Positions 26,016-34,808 of a stretch of DNA of 53,450 nt are shown in pieces. A program made the translations under genes and the position numbers. Within the stretch, counting starts at the first letter, position 1; every line of letters starts with the position of its first letter. Source of the stretch: Flammeovirgaceae bacterium (GTDB taxonomy: Bacteria > Bacteroidota > Bacteroidia > Cytophagales > Cyclobacteriaceae); assembly GCA_021298015.1 (NCBI GenBank), contig JAJTGY010000026.1:1-53450 (forward strand), in the 5' to 3' direction. The notes under the pieces were generated by a model. That model was not told the origin of the DNA and searched no databases. It was given only the letters and a program-made list of their open reading frames with translations.

Positions 26016-26588
26016 CTATTTCGCCCGCTTTTTCGTATTTCTTTTGGCTGGCGCTTTTTGGGTTTCCAATTTTTTCACGGCTTTTGAAGATGGTTTCTTC
26101 GCTGCTTTTTTGACCGGATTTACTTTAGCCACTAGAACTCCGCCCAAAATCTGCTGTGCATGATTTTTGGTGTCTACCTTCTCAATAACTTCTGCAATTA
26201 CGCCCACTTCATCAATAACGTAGGTGACGCGCGCGGTTCCCATGTACTCCCGGCCATACATTGACTTCTTCACCCAGGTATCATAGGCTTCGTGAAGTTT
26301 TCGGTCGGTGTCGGCCAATAAACGAAAGGGGAGTTTCTCTTTGGCAATAAACTTTTGGTGGCTCTTCTCGTTGTCCGTGCTTACACCGAGTACTTCGTAT
26401 CCAGCTTTCATCAGCGCGTGGTAATTGTCGCGCAAGCTGCACGCCTCGGCCGTGCAACCCGGAGTCATGTCTTTAGGATAAAAGTACAGTACTACTTTTT
26501 TGCCTTTGAAATCCGATAACTTCACTTCTTTGCCATCCTGATCCTTCGAGGAAAAAGAGGGGGCTTTGGTTCCAGCGGTAAGTGCCAT
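26016..26588 (-). CDS. bcp: Thiol peroxidase BCP with lysine-rich tail
   Basis: The protein has 190 residues. The first ~150 are a BCP/PrxQ peroxiredoxin with peroxidatic Cys45 and resolving Cys50 in MTPGCTAEACSLRDNY, plus GVSTDNEKSHQKF. It reduces peroxides using thioredoxin. The last 36 residues are an added tail with 13 Lys and 2 Arg (PVKKAAKKPSSKAVKK and similar), like histone-type DNA-binding tails and absent from usual BCP of about 150 residues. The start lies five bases after the M23 peptidase stop, so the two share a transcript. Confidence 0.92.
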   Translation of the reverse strand: MALTAGTKAPSFSSKDQDGKEVKLSDFKGKKVVLYFYPKDMTPGCTAEACSLRDNYHALMKAGYEVLGVSTDNEKSHQKFIAKEKLPFRLLADTDRKLHEAYDTWVKKSMYGREYMGTARVTYVIDEVGVIAEVIEKVDTKNHAQQILGGVLVAKVNPVKKAAKKPSSKAVKKLETQKAPAKRNTKKRAK

Positions 26589-26593
26589 TTGTT

Positions 26594-28546
26594 TTAGGGT
26601 ATTCGTTGTTGGTAGGTTGCCACATTGCCGGCATTGTCCGTAACGGTCAGCACAAAGTCACCTTTTAGGGGTTTTGACCGGTCGAGCCGTTCGCTTTGTA
26701 AGATGCCGGTTTTGTAGTCGTAGTTCATTAACAACCATTCCCCATTAATGGTTGCCTCATATTTCGCAATTCCTGATTGCCGGTCGCGAATGCGCAGCCG
26801 GGCCGATGAGTTGCTGATACTGATTTTGAAGATCACCGGCTTTAGATCATCGCGCGCAATCGTGAAGTCACCCAACTCACGGGTGAAGAATTGGATACCA
26901 TTTCCCAGCCACGTTCCTCCCTCATAGTCTAAACCATTTCCTTGCACGCGATACACCGCATATTTCTCGCGATCGGTTGCAGGTACCTCCGCCTTGAGCA
27001 ACACCCGGGCTGAGCGTTTCAAGGGTGTAGTCCGCGTGCCGACCGTGAAGACCTCGCGCCCCCCCGCTAACCGGTGGTCGACTTTCAGGAATACCGTATC
27101 ATAAAGGGCCCGTTCTGGAAAATGAATATCAACCTTGTCGCTGTAATAATCATACGATGAACCGGAGGGTACGCGATCGCGCAGCAGCAACTCCACACTG
27201 CCGCCACAACCCGATACCGAATCCGGAAGGTGCTGTTGCAGGTTGATCAGGTACACCCAGCGGTTTTGATTAAAGTAAGTGGGCGTGATGGCGAATTGCC
27301 CCTGACGGGTGAACACCTGGAGGGCGTTTTGGTTACCACACGGCTTCTGCGCGACCATCAAGGTATTGTCGATCAGATCGTATTCGATCTCTTTTTTCAT
27401 GGCTTCCAAAAGGGGAACTTCTTTTACCGGTTGGTCGGGGCGCAGGGTCAGACTCACCGTGGTTCGGTTGCCGAAGGAATCGGTCAGGCGTATTCTGACG
27501 GGAATGTCACGATCTTTCATGACAATTTCGCCATTGCCCAGTGCGGGATCGTAATAGGGTAACCGGTTGCCATCGGCTATGTAGAGTTTATTGAATCGAT
27601 TTCCACGTGTTACCATCGTCTTGAAATCCATCAGCGCCACAATATCCCGGGTGTTTTCAAAATCAACTTCCTCAATTTTTTGATTAAACACCCGTAGACT
27701 GTCGGCCCAAACTTCGATGTAGTTGATGCCGCACCGGTAGTGATCTTTTACCAGTTTGTCGTAGGCCAGCAACTCCAGCCCGATTCGGCCGTGGGCAAAA
27801 ATGGGCGCTGGCAATACATATTCGTTGGATGATTTCCTGACCACATAAAACTCGTGGCGCCCAAACCGATCATTGACGCGTGACTGGATGGACAGGGTAC
27901 GGAGGGCCACTTTTTGAACGATCGGGGCCAGGTCATCGGAAATTTCTTTAAAACCCATGCGCAGCGGGTTGATTGCCCGGTTCTGCGGATCGCGAATTTC
28001 AAAGTGAAGGTGGGGACCGTTTGAGCTTCCGGTATTCCCCGAGATAGCAATGGTATCGCCCCGCTTCACGCGAAACTGGCCGGGTTTGAACTGAATATCT
28101 TTTTCAAACGAGCGGGCCGTGTACTGCTCTTGCCGCACGTACTCGCCCAGTTTTCCCTTAATGCCATCGAGATGGGCATATACACTGGTCATACCATCGG
28201 TATGGGTAAGGTAAATCACCTTTCCATAACCGAAAGTCGACATCACCACCCGCGACACGAAACCATCCTGTACGGCTACCACGGGCAGGCCTACCATGTT
28301 GTTGGTGCGGATGTCGATGCCGGCATGAAAATGCGTTGCCCGCAACTCGCCCATGGTGCCCGATAGGGTATTCGGAATACCCGGACCGATGGGAAACAAA
28401 TAGCTGTCATCGCCTCCGCCTCCAGCTGTCTTCTCGGGCGGGCTAAACTGGGCGAAGGCCGTCAGGTGAACGGCACAAACCACCGCGGCTAAAAGTGTAC
28501 CGACCCTGAGCAACTTACTTAACCTCGAATTCCAGCAACTTTTCAT
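26594..28546 (-). CDS. Secreted M23 (lysostaphin-type) metallopeptidase
   Basis: The start at 28546 (MKSCWNSRLSKLLRVGTLLA) overlaps the 3' end of the FAH-family gene by 32 bp; an earlier in-frame Met seems less likely. The roughly 650-residue protein has a signal peptide ending VHLTAFAQ. The M23 domain (about 45-190) carries zinc motifs HAGIDIRTNN and GNTGSSNGPHLHFEIRDP. The long C-terminal region is beta-rich, with a final SGIAKYEATINGEWLLMNYD segment that looks like an Ig-type module. It probably cleaves peptidoglycan cross-links or acts as a regulator of such enzymes. Confidence 0.88.
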   Translation of the reverse strand: MKSCWNSRLSKLLRVGTLLAAVVCAVHLTAFAQFSPPEKTAGGGGDDSYLFPIGPGIPNTLSGTMGELRATHFHAGIDIRTNNMVGLPVVAVQDGFVSRVVMSTFGYGKVIYLTHTDGMTSVYAHLDGIKGKLGEYVRQEQYTARSFEKDIQFKPGQFRVKRGDTIAISGNTGSSNGPHLHFEIRDPQNRAINPLRMGFKEISDDLAPIVQKVALRTLSIQSRVNDRFGRHEFYVVRKSSNEYVLPAPIFAHGRIGLELLAYDKLVKDHYRCGINYIEVWADSLRVFNQKIEEVDFENTRDIVALMDFKTMVTRGNRFNKLYIADGNRLPYYDPALGNGEIVMKDRDIPVRIRLTDSFGNRTTVSLTLRPDQPVKEVPLLEAMKKEIEYDLIDNTLMVAQKPCGNQNALQVFTRQGQFAITPTYFNQNRWVYLINLQQHLPDSVSGCGGSVELLLRDRVPSGSSYDYYSDKVDIHFPERALYDTVFLKVDHRLAGGREVFTVGTRTTPLKRSARVLLKAEVPATDREKYAVYRVQGNGLDYEGGTWLGNGIQFFTRELGDFTIARDDLKPVIFKISISNSSARLRIRDRQSGIAKYEATINGEWLLMNYDYKTGILQSERLDRSKPLKGDFVLTVTDNAGNVATYQQRIP

Positions 28547-29129
28547 TTTCAATATAGGCGCTAAGTTTATCACCGACAGCCACCGGGCCTACGCCTTTCG
28601 GGGTACCCGTAAAAATCAAGTCACCTGGCTTCAGTGTAAAAAATTTGGATAAATACGCGATGATATACGAGAACGGAAATAACATCAGGCTTGTATTGCC
28701 GCTTTGCTTTAAACTTCCGTTGACCTCCAGTTTAAAGTTGATGTTGGTCAAATCCGGAAAATCAGAAACCGGTTTGAACGTATCGGAAAGGGGAGCCGAA
28801 CCATTGAACCCCTTTGCAATGTCCCAGGGCAGGCCTTTGTCTTTTGCCTTTTGTTGAAGGTCGCGCGCGGTAAAGTCTATGCCCACGCCAATGCTATCAA
28901 AATATTTGGAAGCGAATTTTTCTTCGATTTTTTTTCCCTCGCGGCAAATGCGCAGTACCAGTTCCACTTCGTGGTGGATATCTTTAGAAAAATCCGGATA
29001 ATAAAAGGGTGAGTTTTGGCGCAGCAGGGCCGTGTCGGGTTTGGTGAAGATAACCGGCTCATCGGGGCGGTCGTTGTTCAATTCCTTGATGTGCTCGGCA
29101 TAGTTGCGACCAATGGCGAAAATCCGCAT
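28515..29129 (-). CDS. Fumarylacetoacetate hydrolase family protein (acylpyruvase-like)
   Basis: The start at 29129 (MRIFAIGRNYAEHIKELN) gives 204 residues, the normal size for YcgM/FAHD1-type proteins. The longer frame adds 51 residues that fall in the divergent promoter region. Metal-binding and active-site segments are present: HHEVELVLRI, GIDFTARDLQ, KGFNGSAPL and FTGTPKGVGPV. The enzyme probably hydrolyses acylpyruvates or decarboxylates oxaloacetate. It heads an operon with the M23 peptidase (32-bp overlap) and bcp. A TACCTTTG box lies 15 bp upstream of the start. Confidence 0.9.
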   Translation of the reverse strand: MRIFAIGRNYAEHIKELNNDRPDEPVIFTKPDTALLRQNSPFYYPDFSKDIHHEVELVLRICREGKKIEEKFASKYFDSIGVGIDFTARDLQQKAKDKGLPWDIAKGFNGSAPLSDTFKPVSDFPDLTNINFKLEVNGSLKQSGNTSLMLFPFSYIIAYLSKFFTLKPGDLIFTGTPKGVGPVAVGDKLSAYIENEKLLEFEVK

Positions 29130-29143
29130 AACCTGTGTTTTGG

Positions 29144-29151
29144 CAAAGGTA
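29144..29151 (-). promoter_or_regulatory. Candidate -7 box (TAnnTTTG) for the FAH-family operon
   Basis: TACCTTTG on the minus strand matches the Bacteroidota -7 consensus TAnnTTTG and lies 15 bp before the start codon. I see no good -33 element at the expected spacing. A divergent candidate box is at 29175-29182. Confidence 0.35.
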
Positions 29152-29174
29152 TAAACAATCCATGCGCGTATTTG

Positions 29175-29182
29175 TATTTTTG
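29175..29182 (+). promoter_or_regulatory. Candidate -7 box (TAnnTTTG) for the M48 protease gene
   Basis: TATTTTTG fits the Bacteroidota -7 consensus and lies 16 bp before the M48 start. The -33 element is not obvious. Confidence 0.35.
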
Positions 29183-29198
29183 CGCAAATTCTAATGGT

Positions 29199-29996
29199 AT
29201 GATGCGCAAGGTAGGTTTGTCTGTTCTGGTAGCCGCTCTGGTTTACGCATGTGCTACCGTGCCCGTAACCGGGCGTAAGCAAATGAATCTGATTTCAAAT
29301 GCCGAGATTATTCAAATGTCGGCTCAGCAGTATGACCAGGTGTTGCGCGAAAGCAAGCTCTCGAACAACCAGGAGCAGGTGAACATGATTAAGCGCGTAG
29401 GTACGCGAATCCAGAGCGCGGTAGAACGGTACATGACGGAACGAGGCCTTACTGCTCAGTTAGAGGGTTTCAATTGGCAGTTTAATCTGATCGAGGATGA
29501 TAAAACAGTGAATGCCTGGTGCATGCCAGGCGGTAAGGTGGCATTTTATACGGCCATATTGCCGGTGTGTAAAGATGAAACGGGTGTAGCGGTGGTCATG
29601 GGCCATGAGGTGGCGCACGCGATTGCCAACCACGGGCGTGAGCGCATGAGTCAGCAGATGGCGGCCCAGTTTGGGCTCAATGCCGTCAGTGTGTTAATGG
29701 GGCAAAACCCCACGGCCGGCCAGGAGTTGCTGATGCAGGCGGTTGGGGCGGGCACCAGCTTCGGGATGCTGAAATTCAGCCGTGACCATGAATCGGAGGC
29801 AGACCATATGGGATTGATTTTTATGGCTATGGCCAGGTACGATCCCAGCCAGGCGCCTGCTTTTTGGGAGCGTATGAGCTCCCTGGGCGGGGGGCAGCAA
29901 CCTCCGGAGTTTATGTCTACGCACCCTTCGCACGAAACACGCATTTCAGATTTGAAGAGCTGGATGCCGGAAGCCCTACAGTATTACAAAAATTGA
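29199..29996 (+). CDS. M48-family metalloprotease lipoprotein (LoiP/YggG-like)
   Basis: The start at 29199 (or ATG at 29202) gives a lipoprotein signal MMRKVGLSVLVAALVYACAT with lipobox VYAC. The longer frame reads through the divergent gene. The M48 domain has zinc motif HEVAHAIANHGRERM and the third-ligand region SRDHESEADHMG. Family members are envelope proteases for misfolded membrane or lipoproteins. It is a single gene, divergent from the FAH operon and convergent with the exonuclease gene. Confidence 0.92.
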   Translation: MMRKVGLSVLVAALVYACATVPVTGRKQMNLISNAEIIQMSAQQYDQVLRESKLSNNQEQVNMIKRVGTRIQSAVERYMTERGLTAQLEGFNWQFNLIEDDKTVNAWCMPGGKVAFYTAILPVCKDETGVAVVMGHEVAHAIANHGRERMSQQMAAQFGLNAVSVLMGQNPTAGQELLMQAVGAGTSFGMLKFSRDHESEADHMGLIFMAMARYDPSQAPAFWERMSSLGGGQQPPEFMSTHPSHETRISDLKSWMPEALQYYKN

Positions 29997-30033
29997 CAGG
30001 CGAAAGTGGCCTTTCCGAAGAGCCTGATTCTGT

Positions 30034-30837
30034 TTACTTCTTCAGCGCGCTGAGTTTTAATTCTGTCAATTTCCTTTTGGTGTCTAACGGAAAATCTCCG
30101 TTCATCATCCAATCGTAGTAAGAGGGTTCATTTTTCAGAACCTGAAGAACGCCTTTGTTTTTATGTTTACCGAAATTGAAAACAACATCCCCGGTTTCGG
30201 TGCGGATCATTCGACCGGCCAGGTCCACGACATCTTGCGTGGTCAGGCGCGCCAGATCTTCGGTGTTGTTTTTAATTATCCCAATTTTTTTGCCCAGCCC
30301 GTCTGTGACTTCCTGATTCTCGTATCGGGCCACCTGGGCCAACAGTACGTCCAGCGTGGCCTGAGTGTCGGCCTCGGCTGTGTGAGATCCCGTTAGCTCT
30401 TTTGCACAATAGAAGCGATAGGCAGCGGAAAGCGTTCGCTTTTCCATAAGATGGAAAATGCGTTGCGCATCTACGATTTTCTTTCGGGAGTAATCAAATT
30501 CAACACCGGCCCTGAGGAACTCCTCCACCAGCATGGGCAAATCGAATTTCACGATGTTGAACCCGGCCAAATCTGCGCCCTCCAAAAACTTAGCCAGTTC
30601 GCGGGCAATTTCGCGAAAGGTTGGTTTCTGGGCTACATCCGCGTCCGTAATGCCATGTATGGCCGAAGACTCGCGTGGGATGGGGCGTTCGGGGTTAACC
30701 AAATAGTGCTTCCGTACTTCTTCTCCGGACGGCATCAACTTGATGAACGCCAATTCGAGTATGCGATCTTGCGTGACATTAGTGCCTGTGGTTTCGAGAT
30801 CGAAAACACACAGGGGAATTTTGAGATTGAGGGTCAT
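30034..30837 (-). CDS. DnaQ-like 3'-5' exonuclease
   Basis: The protein has 267 residues. The DEDDh exonuclease domain (about 1-175) shows FDLETTG, IHGITDADV, the middle acidic motif GFNIVKFDLPML, and HTAEADTQATLDV with the general-base His. The C-terminal ~90 residues include FNFGKHKNKGVLQVL and PSYYDWMMNGDFP, a small module often attached to such exonucleases in Bacteroidota. It could proofread or trim nucleic acids; its partner polymerase is not in view. It starts 20 bp after the Mur-ligase-like gene stop, in the same direction. Confidence 0.9.
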   Translation of the reverse strand: MTLNLKIPLCVFDLETTGTNVTQDRILELAFIKLMPSGEEVRKHYLVNPERPIPRESSAIHGITDADVAQKPTFREIARELAKFLEGADLAGFNIVKFDLPMLVEEFLRAGVEFDYSRKKIVDAQRIFHLMEKRTLSAAYRFYCAKELTGSHTAEADTQATLDVLLAQVARYENQEVTDGLGKKIGIIKNNTEDLARLTTQDVVDLAGRMIRTETGDVVFNFGKHKNKGVLQVLKNEPSYYDWMMNGDFPLDTKRKLTELKLSALKK

Positions 30838-30857
30838 GGGAGAGGAGGTGTGACGTG

Positions 30858-31484
30858 TCAGGGCACGAAAGACGGAAAAGCCCGATAAAACTGCTCAGAC
30901 GTGATACCAATTTTTTTTAATAATTCTTTTGCGAGCGATACCCAAACCCATTCATGCTTTCCCGAAATCCGGGAGCCAATTCGTGTTTTCTGAGATGTGA
31001 TCAGGAACTGCTCGTGGCCGGCAACCTCATGAGGATGTGCTTTGGCACTTACGTACTGTACGTCCGCCCGCTCCTTATTGCATAACACGCTGCATAGCCG
31101 GTCGGTCTCATTAAAGAGGATGATGCCGCCTTTAGGTGTTCGGTCTGTAAACGCATCATACTGTTTAAGATACTCTTCCTCAGTGGCAAAAGGCATGTCG
31201 GGGCTCCACTTCATAGCGGTGAGCACGGCCACGTGATGATTCCATTCGTTGAATGGCAACCACCCGGGTTCCGGCTTCACCATACCTTCAACCAGGAGCA
31301 CCGGTGCATTGGTGAGTTGGGTGCTTTCGGCCATCGGCAAAGAGGTGCGCACCACGTCTGCCGTTCGCTGATGGAAACGCAACACGTGTACGATCAGCGA
31401 GGTAACCAATGGCACACCGTGACTGCCGGCAATTACAATCCGTTGCTTGTCAGCACTTTTTGTTAGAAGTTCCGAAGCGTTCAT
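30858..31484 (-). CDS. Mur-ligase-like (Mpl-type) protein with lost P-loop
   Basis: The protein has 208 residues, under half the size of a Mur ligase. IVIAGSHGVPLVTSLIVHVL (residues 16-35) aligns with the ATP-binding loop GxHGKTT of MurC/Mpl, but Lys-Thr-Thr is replaced by Val-Pro-Leu (24-26). Later segments keep the Mpl pattern: a VLLVEG strand, NHHVAVLTAMKW, EEYLKQYDAF, GGIILFNETDRL, and a tail ISGKHEWVWVSLAKELLKKI. It is probably a binding or regulatory relative that no longer uses ATP. The domain similarity is by eye. Confidence 0.65.
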   Translation of the reverse strand: MNASELLTKSADKQRIVIAGSHGVPLVTSLIVHVLRFHQRTADVVRTSLPMAESTQLTNAPVLLVEGMVKPEPGWLPFNEWNHHVAVLTAMKWSPDMPFATEEEYLKQYDAFTDRTPKGGIILFNETDRLCSVLCNKERADVQYVSAKAHPHEVAGHEQFLITSQKTRIGSRISGKHEWVWVSLAKELLKKIGITSEQFYRAFPSFVP

Positions 31485-31629
31485 TGATGCAAATCAAACG
31501 AAAAACCAAAATTAATCGGGAAACTTAAAATTCATATGGGCTTCTTCACTATTTTGGGGGAATTGTTATTCACAATCCAACGTTAGTGGAATGTGAACAA
31601 TGTGTAGATTCTAAAAAAAAATGATGCTG

Positions 31630-31637
31630 TACGTTTG
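31630..31637 (+). promoter_or_regulatory. Candidate -7 box for dnaB
   Basis: TACGTTTG matches the TAnnTTTG consensus and lies 36 bp before the chosen dnaB start, in the intergenic region. No clear -33 partner is seen. Confidence 0.35.
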
Positions 31638-31673
31638 CTGCCTTACGAATCAATACGTACAACAACCACTTGT

Positions 31674-33200
31674 ATGGAGCAACGATCAAAGTCCTTGAGG
31701 TCAAGCCTCGCTTCTGGCGTGGCGGGCAGCAAGTCGAAGCTTTTGGTGCGCGATATCTCCGAAAGTCTCGGCAAGTTGCCGCCTCAGGCGCTTGATCTGG
31801 AGGAGGCCGTTTTGGGGGCGCTGATGCTGGAGAAGAATGCGCTCACGGCCGTTGTTGAATTCCTGCGGCCCGAACACTTCTATTCGGAACAGCATCAGGA
31901 GATTTACAATGCCATCATCGACCTGTTCAAATCCTCGGAACCGGTGGATATGCGCACGGTGGTTGCCCAGCTTCGTAAAAACGCGAAACTCGACCTCATC
32001 GGAGGAGCTTATTACATAGCCGAACTCACCTCCAAAGTCAGTTCTTCGGCCAACATTGAGTATCATGCCCGTATCATCATTGAAATGGCGATCAAGCGCA
32101 ATCTGATCCAGATTGCTTCCCAGATTCATCACGATGCCTACGAGGACACCACTGATGTATTTGACTTGCTTGACAAAACGGAGCAATCTATTTTCGAAAT
32201 ATCAGATTCTAACCTGCGCAAGAACTACGACACGATGAAGTCGTTGATGTTCCAGGCCATCCAGGAACTGCAGGAGAAAAAGAATCACAAGGACGGCCTC
32301 ACCGGTATCCCGACAGGCTTCTCTCGGCTTGACCGGATCACCTCCGGCTGGCAAAAATCAGATTTGGTGATCATTGCGGCACGCCCCGGCATGGGTAAAA
32401 CCGCATTTGTTGTATCGGCATTGCGCAACGCAGCCGTTGATTTCAACTACCCGGTAGCCATCTTCTCGCTTGAAATGGCATCTCTCCAGTTGGTTAATCG
32501 TCTGATTTCAGCCGAGGCCGAACTGGAGTCTGAAAAAATCAAGAAGGGAAACCTGGCGGAGTTCGAATGGCAGCAGTTGGTTCACAAAACCAATCGTTTA
32601 TCGGCTGCGCCCATTTTTATTGATGACACACCCGCTTTGTCCATCCTGGAGTTACGCGCCAAGTGCAGGCGTTTGAAAGCAGAGCACAATGTTCAGTTGA
32701 TTGTGATCGATTACCTACAGTTAATGAAAGGTGATGCCGGTGGTAATCGCGAGCAGGAGATTGCTTCCATTTCAAGAGCATTGAAGGGAATTGCAAAAGA
32801 ATTGAATGTTCCGGTGATAGCCCTTTCGCAGTTAAGCCGTGGTGTGGAAACCCGAGGTGGCGACAAGCGGCCTCAACTTTCGGATTTGCGTGAATCCGGT
32901 TCCATTGAACAAGATGCCGACATTGTGATGTTCCTCTATCGTCCCGAATACTACAAGATAACAGTGGATGAAGACAACATGCCGACCCAGGGCATGGCTG
33001 AAGTAATTATTGCCAAGCATCGAAATGGCTCGCTGGATAATGTGAAGCTCAAGTTCATTGGCAAGTATACCAAGTTTGCCGACTACGATGCCCCCGAAGG
33101 TTTTACACCACTTGCCAGCATAACCCGCGAAAGCCGGATGAATCAGGCGCCTCCGCCACCACTGCCGCCTCCGGGAGGCGAAGATGACGCACCGTTTTAA
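31674..33200 (+). CDS. dnaB: Replicative DNA helicase DnaB
   Basis: The start at 31674 (MEQRSKSLRSS) is preferred; the 13 residues before it overlap the likely promoter. The protein has 508 residues. Its N-terminal DnaB domain (LPPQALDLEEAVLGALMLEK) and RecA-type C-terminal domain are both complete: Walker A ARPGMGKTAFV, Walker B LIVIDYLQLM, and SQLSRGVETRGGDKRPQLSD, DIVMFLYRPEYY. It unwinds DNA at the replication fork as a hexamer. The proline-rich end (PPPPLPPPGGED) is a short variable tail. The gene is a chromosomal housekeeping marker. Confidence 0.97.
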   Translation: MEQRSKSLRSSLASGVAGSKSKLLVRDISESLGKLPPQALDLEEAVLGALMLEKNALTAVVEFLRPEHFYSEQHQEIYNAIIDLFKSSEPVDMRTVVAQLRKNAKLDLIGGAYYIAELTSKVSSSANIEYHARIIIEMAIKRNLIQIASQIHHDAYEDTTDVFDLLDKTEQSIFEISDSNLRKNYDTMKSLMFQAIQELQEKKNHKDGLTGIPTGFSRLDRITSGWQKSDLVIIAARPGMGKTAFVVSALRNAAVDFNYPVAIFSLEMASLQLVNRLISAEAELESEKIKKGNLAEFEWQQLVHKTNRLSAAPIFIDDTPALSILELRAKCRRLKAEHNVQLIVIDYLQLMKGDAGGNREQEIASISRALKGIAKELNVPVIALSQLSRGVETRGGDKRPQLSDLRESGSIEQDADIVMFLYRPEYYKITVDEDNMPTQGMAEVIIAKHRNGSLDNVKLKFIGKYTKFADYDAPEGFTPLASITRESRMNQAPPPPLPPPGGEDDAPF

Positions 33201-33238
33201 ACTCGGGTGGGATTGAGTAGTATTGTGCTAATCCGCAC

Positions 33239-34276
33239 ATGCGCTACATTCTTCTATTTATCTCTCTTCTTCCGACCGTTGTTATGGCGCAGACGGTTGC
33301 GCCCTACCTGGATTCCATCCGACAGACTATGCGAGATGACCCGGACCGGGTGGGGTTTTACGTGGGGGAAGCGTTGCGGGTTGCTAGTCTTCAACAGGCA
33401 GTCCATCAGCGCGAACTGGCCGACATTGTCATCACCCTTGATTCGTTACAGGCCAGAGCCGAACTGGAGAAGACACTGCGCGAACGATCAGAGCTGCAGG
33501 CCGAGGATTCTCGCCAGTCAAACGTCTTGTATGGTTCGATTATGTTTGGCGGGCTGGCAGCAATTATCATTCTCCTGTTGGTTGACCGGCAGCGAAGGCA
33601 GAACCAGCACGAGGCTGAAGTTCAGCGTCTCAAGGATTTAACCGAGTCGTTAAACGCTACCCACCAAAGGCTTTTCAACATACTTTCGCGCGATCTGGCG
33701 GCACCCACCCAGGCCTTTACCAACTTGGTTCGAAGCCTGAACAGTTCACCGGAACGCGATAACCCGGAGTATCTAGAGCGTCTCCGCGATCAGGGACAGC
33801 TCGTGGTACAAAACCTTCATGGGGCTTTGGAGTGGACGTTCCAGCAAACAGGCCAGGCCGTCCTTCATCGCGAACGATTTATGGCTGCGCTTTGGGCACG
33901 GGAAGCGGTCGAAAATTGCCGGGCAGGCTGGGAGGAGCGCAGCCAGAAGGTCGAGTTGCTGGTGCCCGAGGGAATCACTGTGTATGGAGATCGTGCTACG
34001 CTGTTGATTGCTTTGGAGAATGTGATGATGGAGTTGATTTTCCATACGCCCACGCAGCAGGTGTTAACCGTTTTTGCCGGCAATAGAGATGAACTTGTCA
34101 CGCTTGGGGTAACCAGCCATTCGTGCAATCGTCCGGTCAGCGATTTCAGTCTTAAATCGGCCGATCACAATAAGCTTTGGCTGGCCGATGAAATGGTGCG
34201 GAGAAATGCCGGCAAGGTAACTTTAGAACCGGCCACAGGCGGGGGCCTATCCATCATCTTTACACTGCCTCGCTAA
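33239..34276 (+). CDS. Degenerate histidine kinase-like membrane protein
   Basis: The protein has 345 residues: signal peptide (1-17), short periplasmic coiled region, a membrane helix (about 97-115), a cytoplasmic coil, and a domain shaped like HisKA plus HATPase_c. The H-box reads NILSRDLAAPTQAF, with Arg151 in place of the phospho-acceptor His. In the ATPase region the N-box second Asn is Glu (ENVMMELIFHT), and neither a DxGxG nor a GxGLG motif can be found. It should neither bind ATP normally nor phosphorylate. It is open, with no stops, so it is likely a functional pseudokinase. Its end overlaps the convergent DoxX-like gene by 17 bp. Confidence 0.75.
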   Translation: MRYILLFISLLPTVVMAQTVAPYLDSIRQTMRDDPDRVGFYVGEALRVASLQQAVHQRELADIVITLDSLQARAELEKTLRERSELQAEDSRQSNVLYGSIMFGGLAAIIILLLVDRQRRQNQHEAEVQRLKDLTESLNATHQRLFNILSRDLAAPTQAFTNLVRSLNSSPERDNPEYLERLRDQGQLVVQNLHGALEWTFQQTGQAVLHRERFMAALWAREAVENCRAGWEERSQKVELLVPEGITVYGDRATLLIALENVMMELIFHTPTQQVLTVFAGNRDELVTLGVTSHSCNRPVSDFSLKSADHNKLWLADEMVRRNAGKVTLEPATGGGLSIIFTLPR

Positions 34277-34637
34277 ATCCGCGGGCTTTCCAAGCCCACC
34301 CGATCAGCACGGGGTGAATAATCAACAGACGCGCCCAGCCCACCCAGGGAGGTACACATAGATTGCCCACACAGTGGCCGGCTTGAATAAAGTGTAAGTG
34401 TGCGGGTATAAAGGTGACCAGCATACACACGATGCCCAGCGCGGCCCATCTGCGGGTGGAACGAAAGAGCAGAGTCAGCGCAAGTCCGACTTCCGCCAGG
34501 CCGCTCATCAGGTTGAGAAGATGAGGTTTCGGCAGGTAACCGGGAATCAGGGGCAGATAGAACTCGGGGTTCAGGAAGTGGTTTAATCCGGCAACAAGGT
34601 AAAACACAACCATCGCATAAAATGATACTTTATTCAT
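34260..34637 (-). CDS. DoxX-like four-helix membrane protein
   Basis: The protein has 125 residues and four membrane helices, with the DoxX-like pattern VVFYLVAGLNHFLNPEFYLP and PGYLPKPHLLNLMSGLAEVG. A GHCVGNLCVPPW segment between helices three and four has two Cys. Family proteins are small membrane proteins, some linked to redox or thiosulfate metabolism; the role here is unknown. Confidence 0.8.
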   Translation of the reverse strand: MNKVSFYAMVVFYLVAGLNHFLNPEFYLPLIPGYLPKPHLLNLMSGLAEVGLALTLLFRSTRRWAALGIVCMLVTFIPAHLHFIQAGHCVGNLCVPPWVGWARLLIIHPVLIGWAWKARGFSEAV

Positions 34638-34808
34638 TGCTACGTAATATGCTGTAAAATAATGCTTTAAGTCATTTGATATCTAAATGAAGTAAACATC
34701 ATGACCAACCGACAACTACCGTTTTAATGAACGTTGAGGCGAAAATGTTTTGCAAACTCCGGTTTGCTCGCTGCAATTTTCCGCTGAACGGTATATATTT
34801 ATTCGGTT

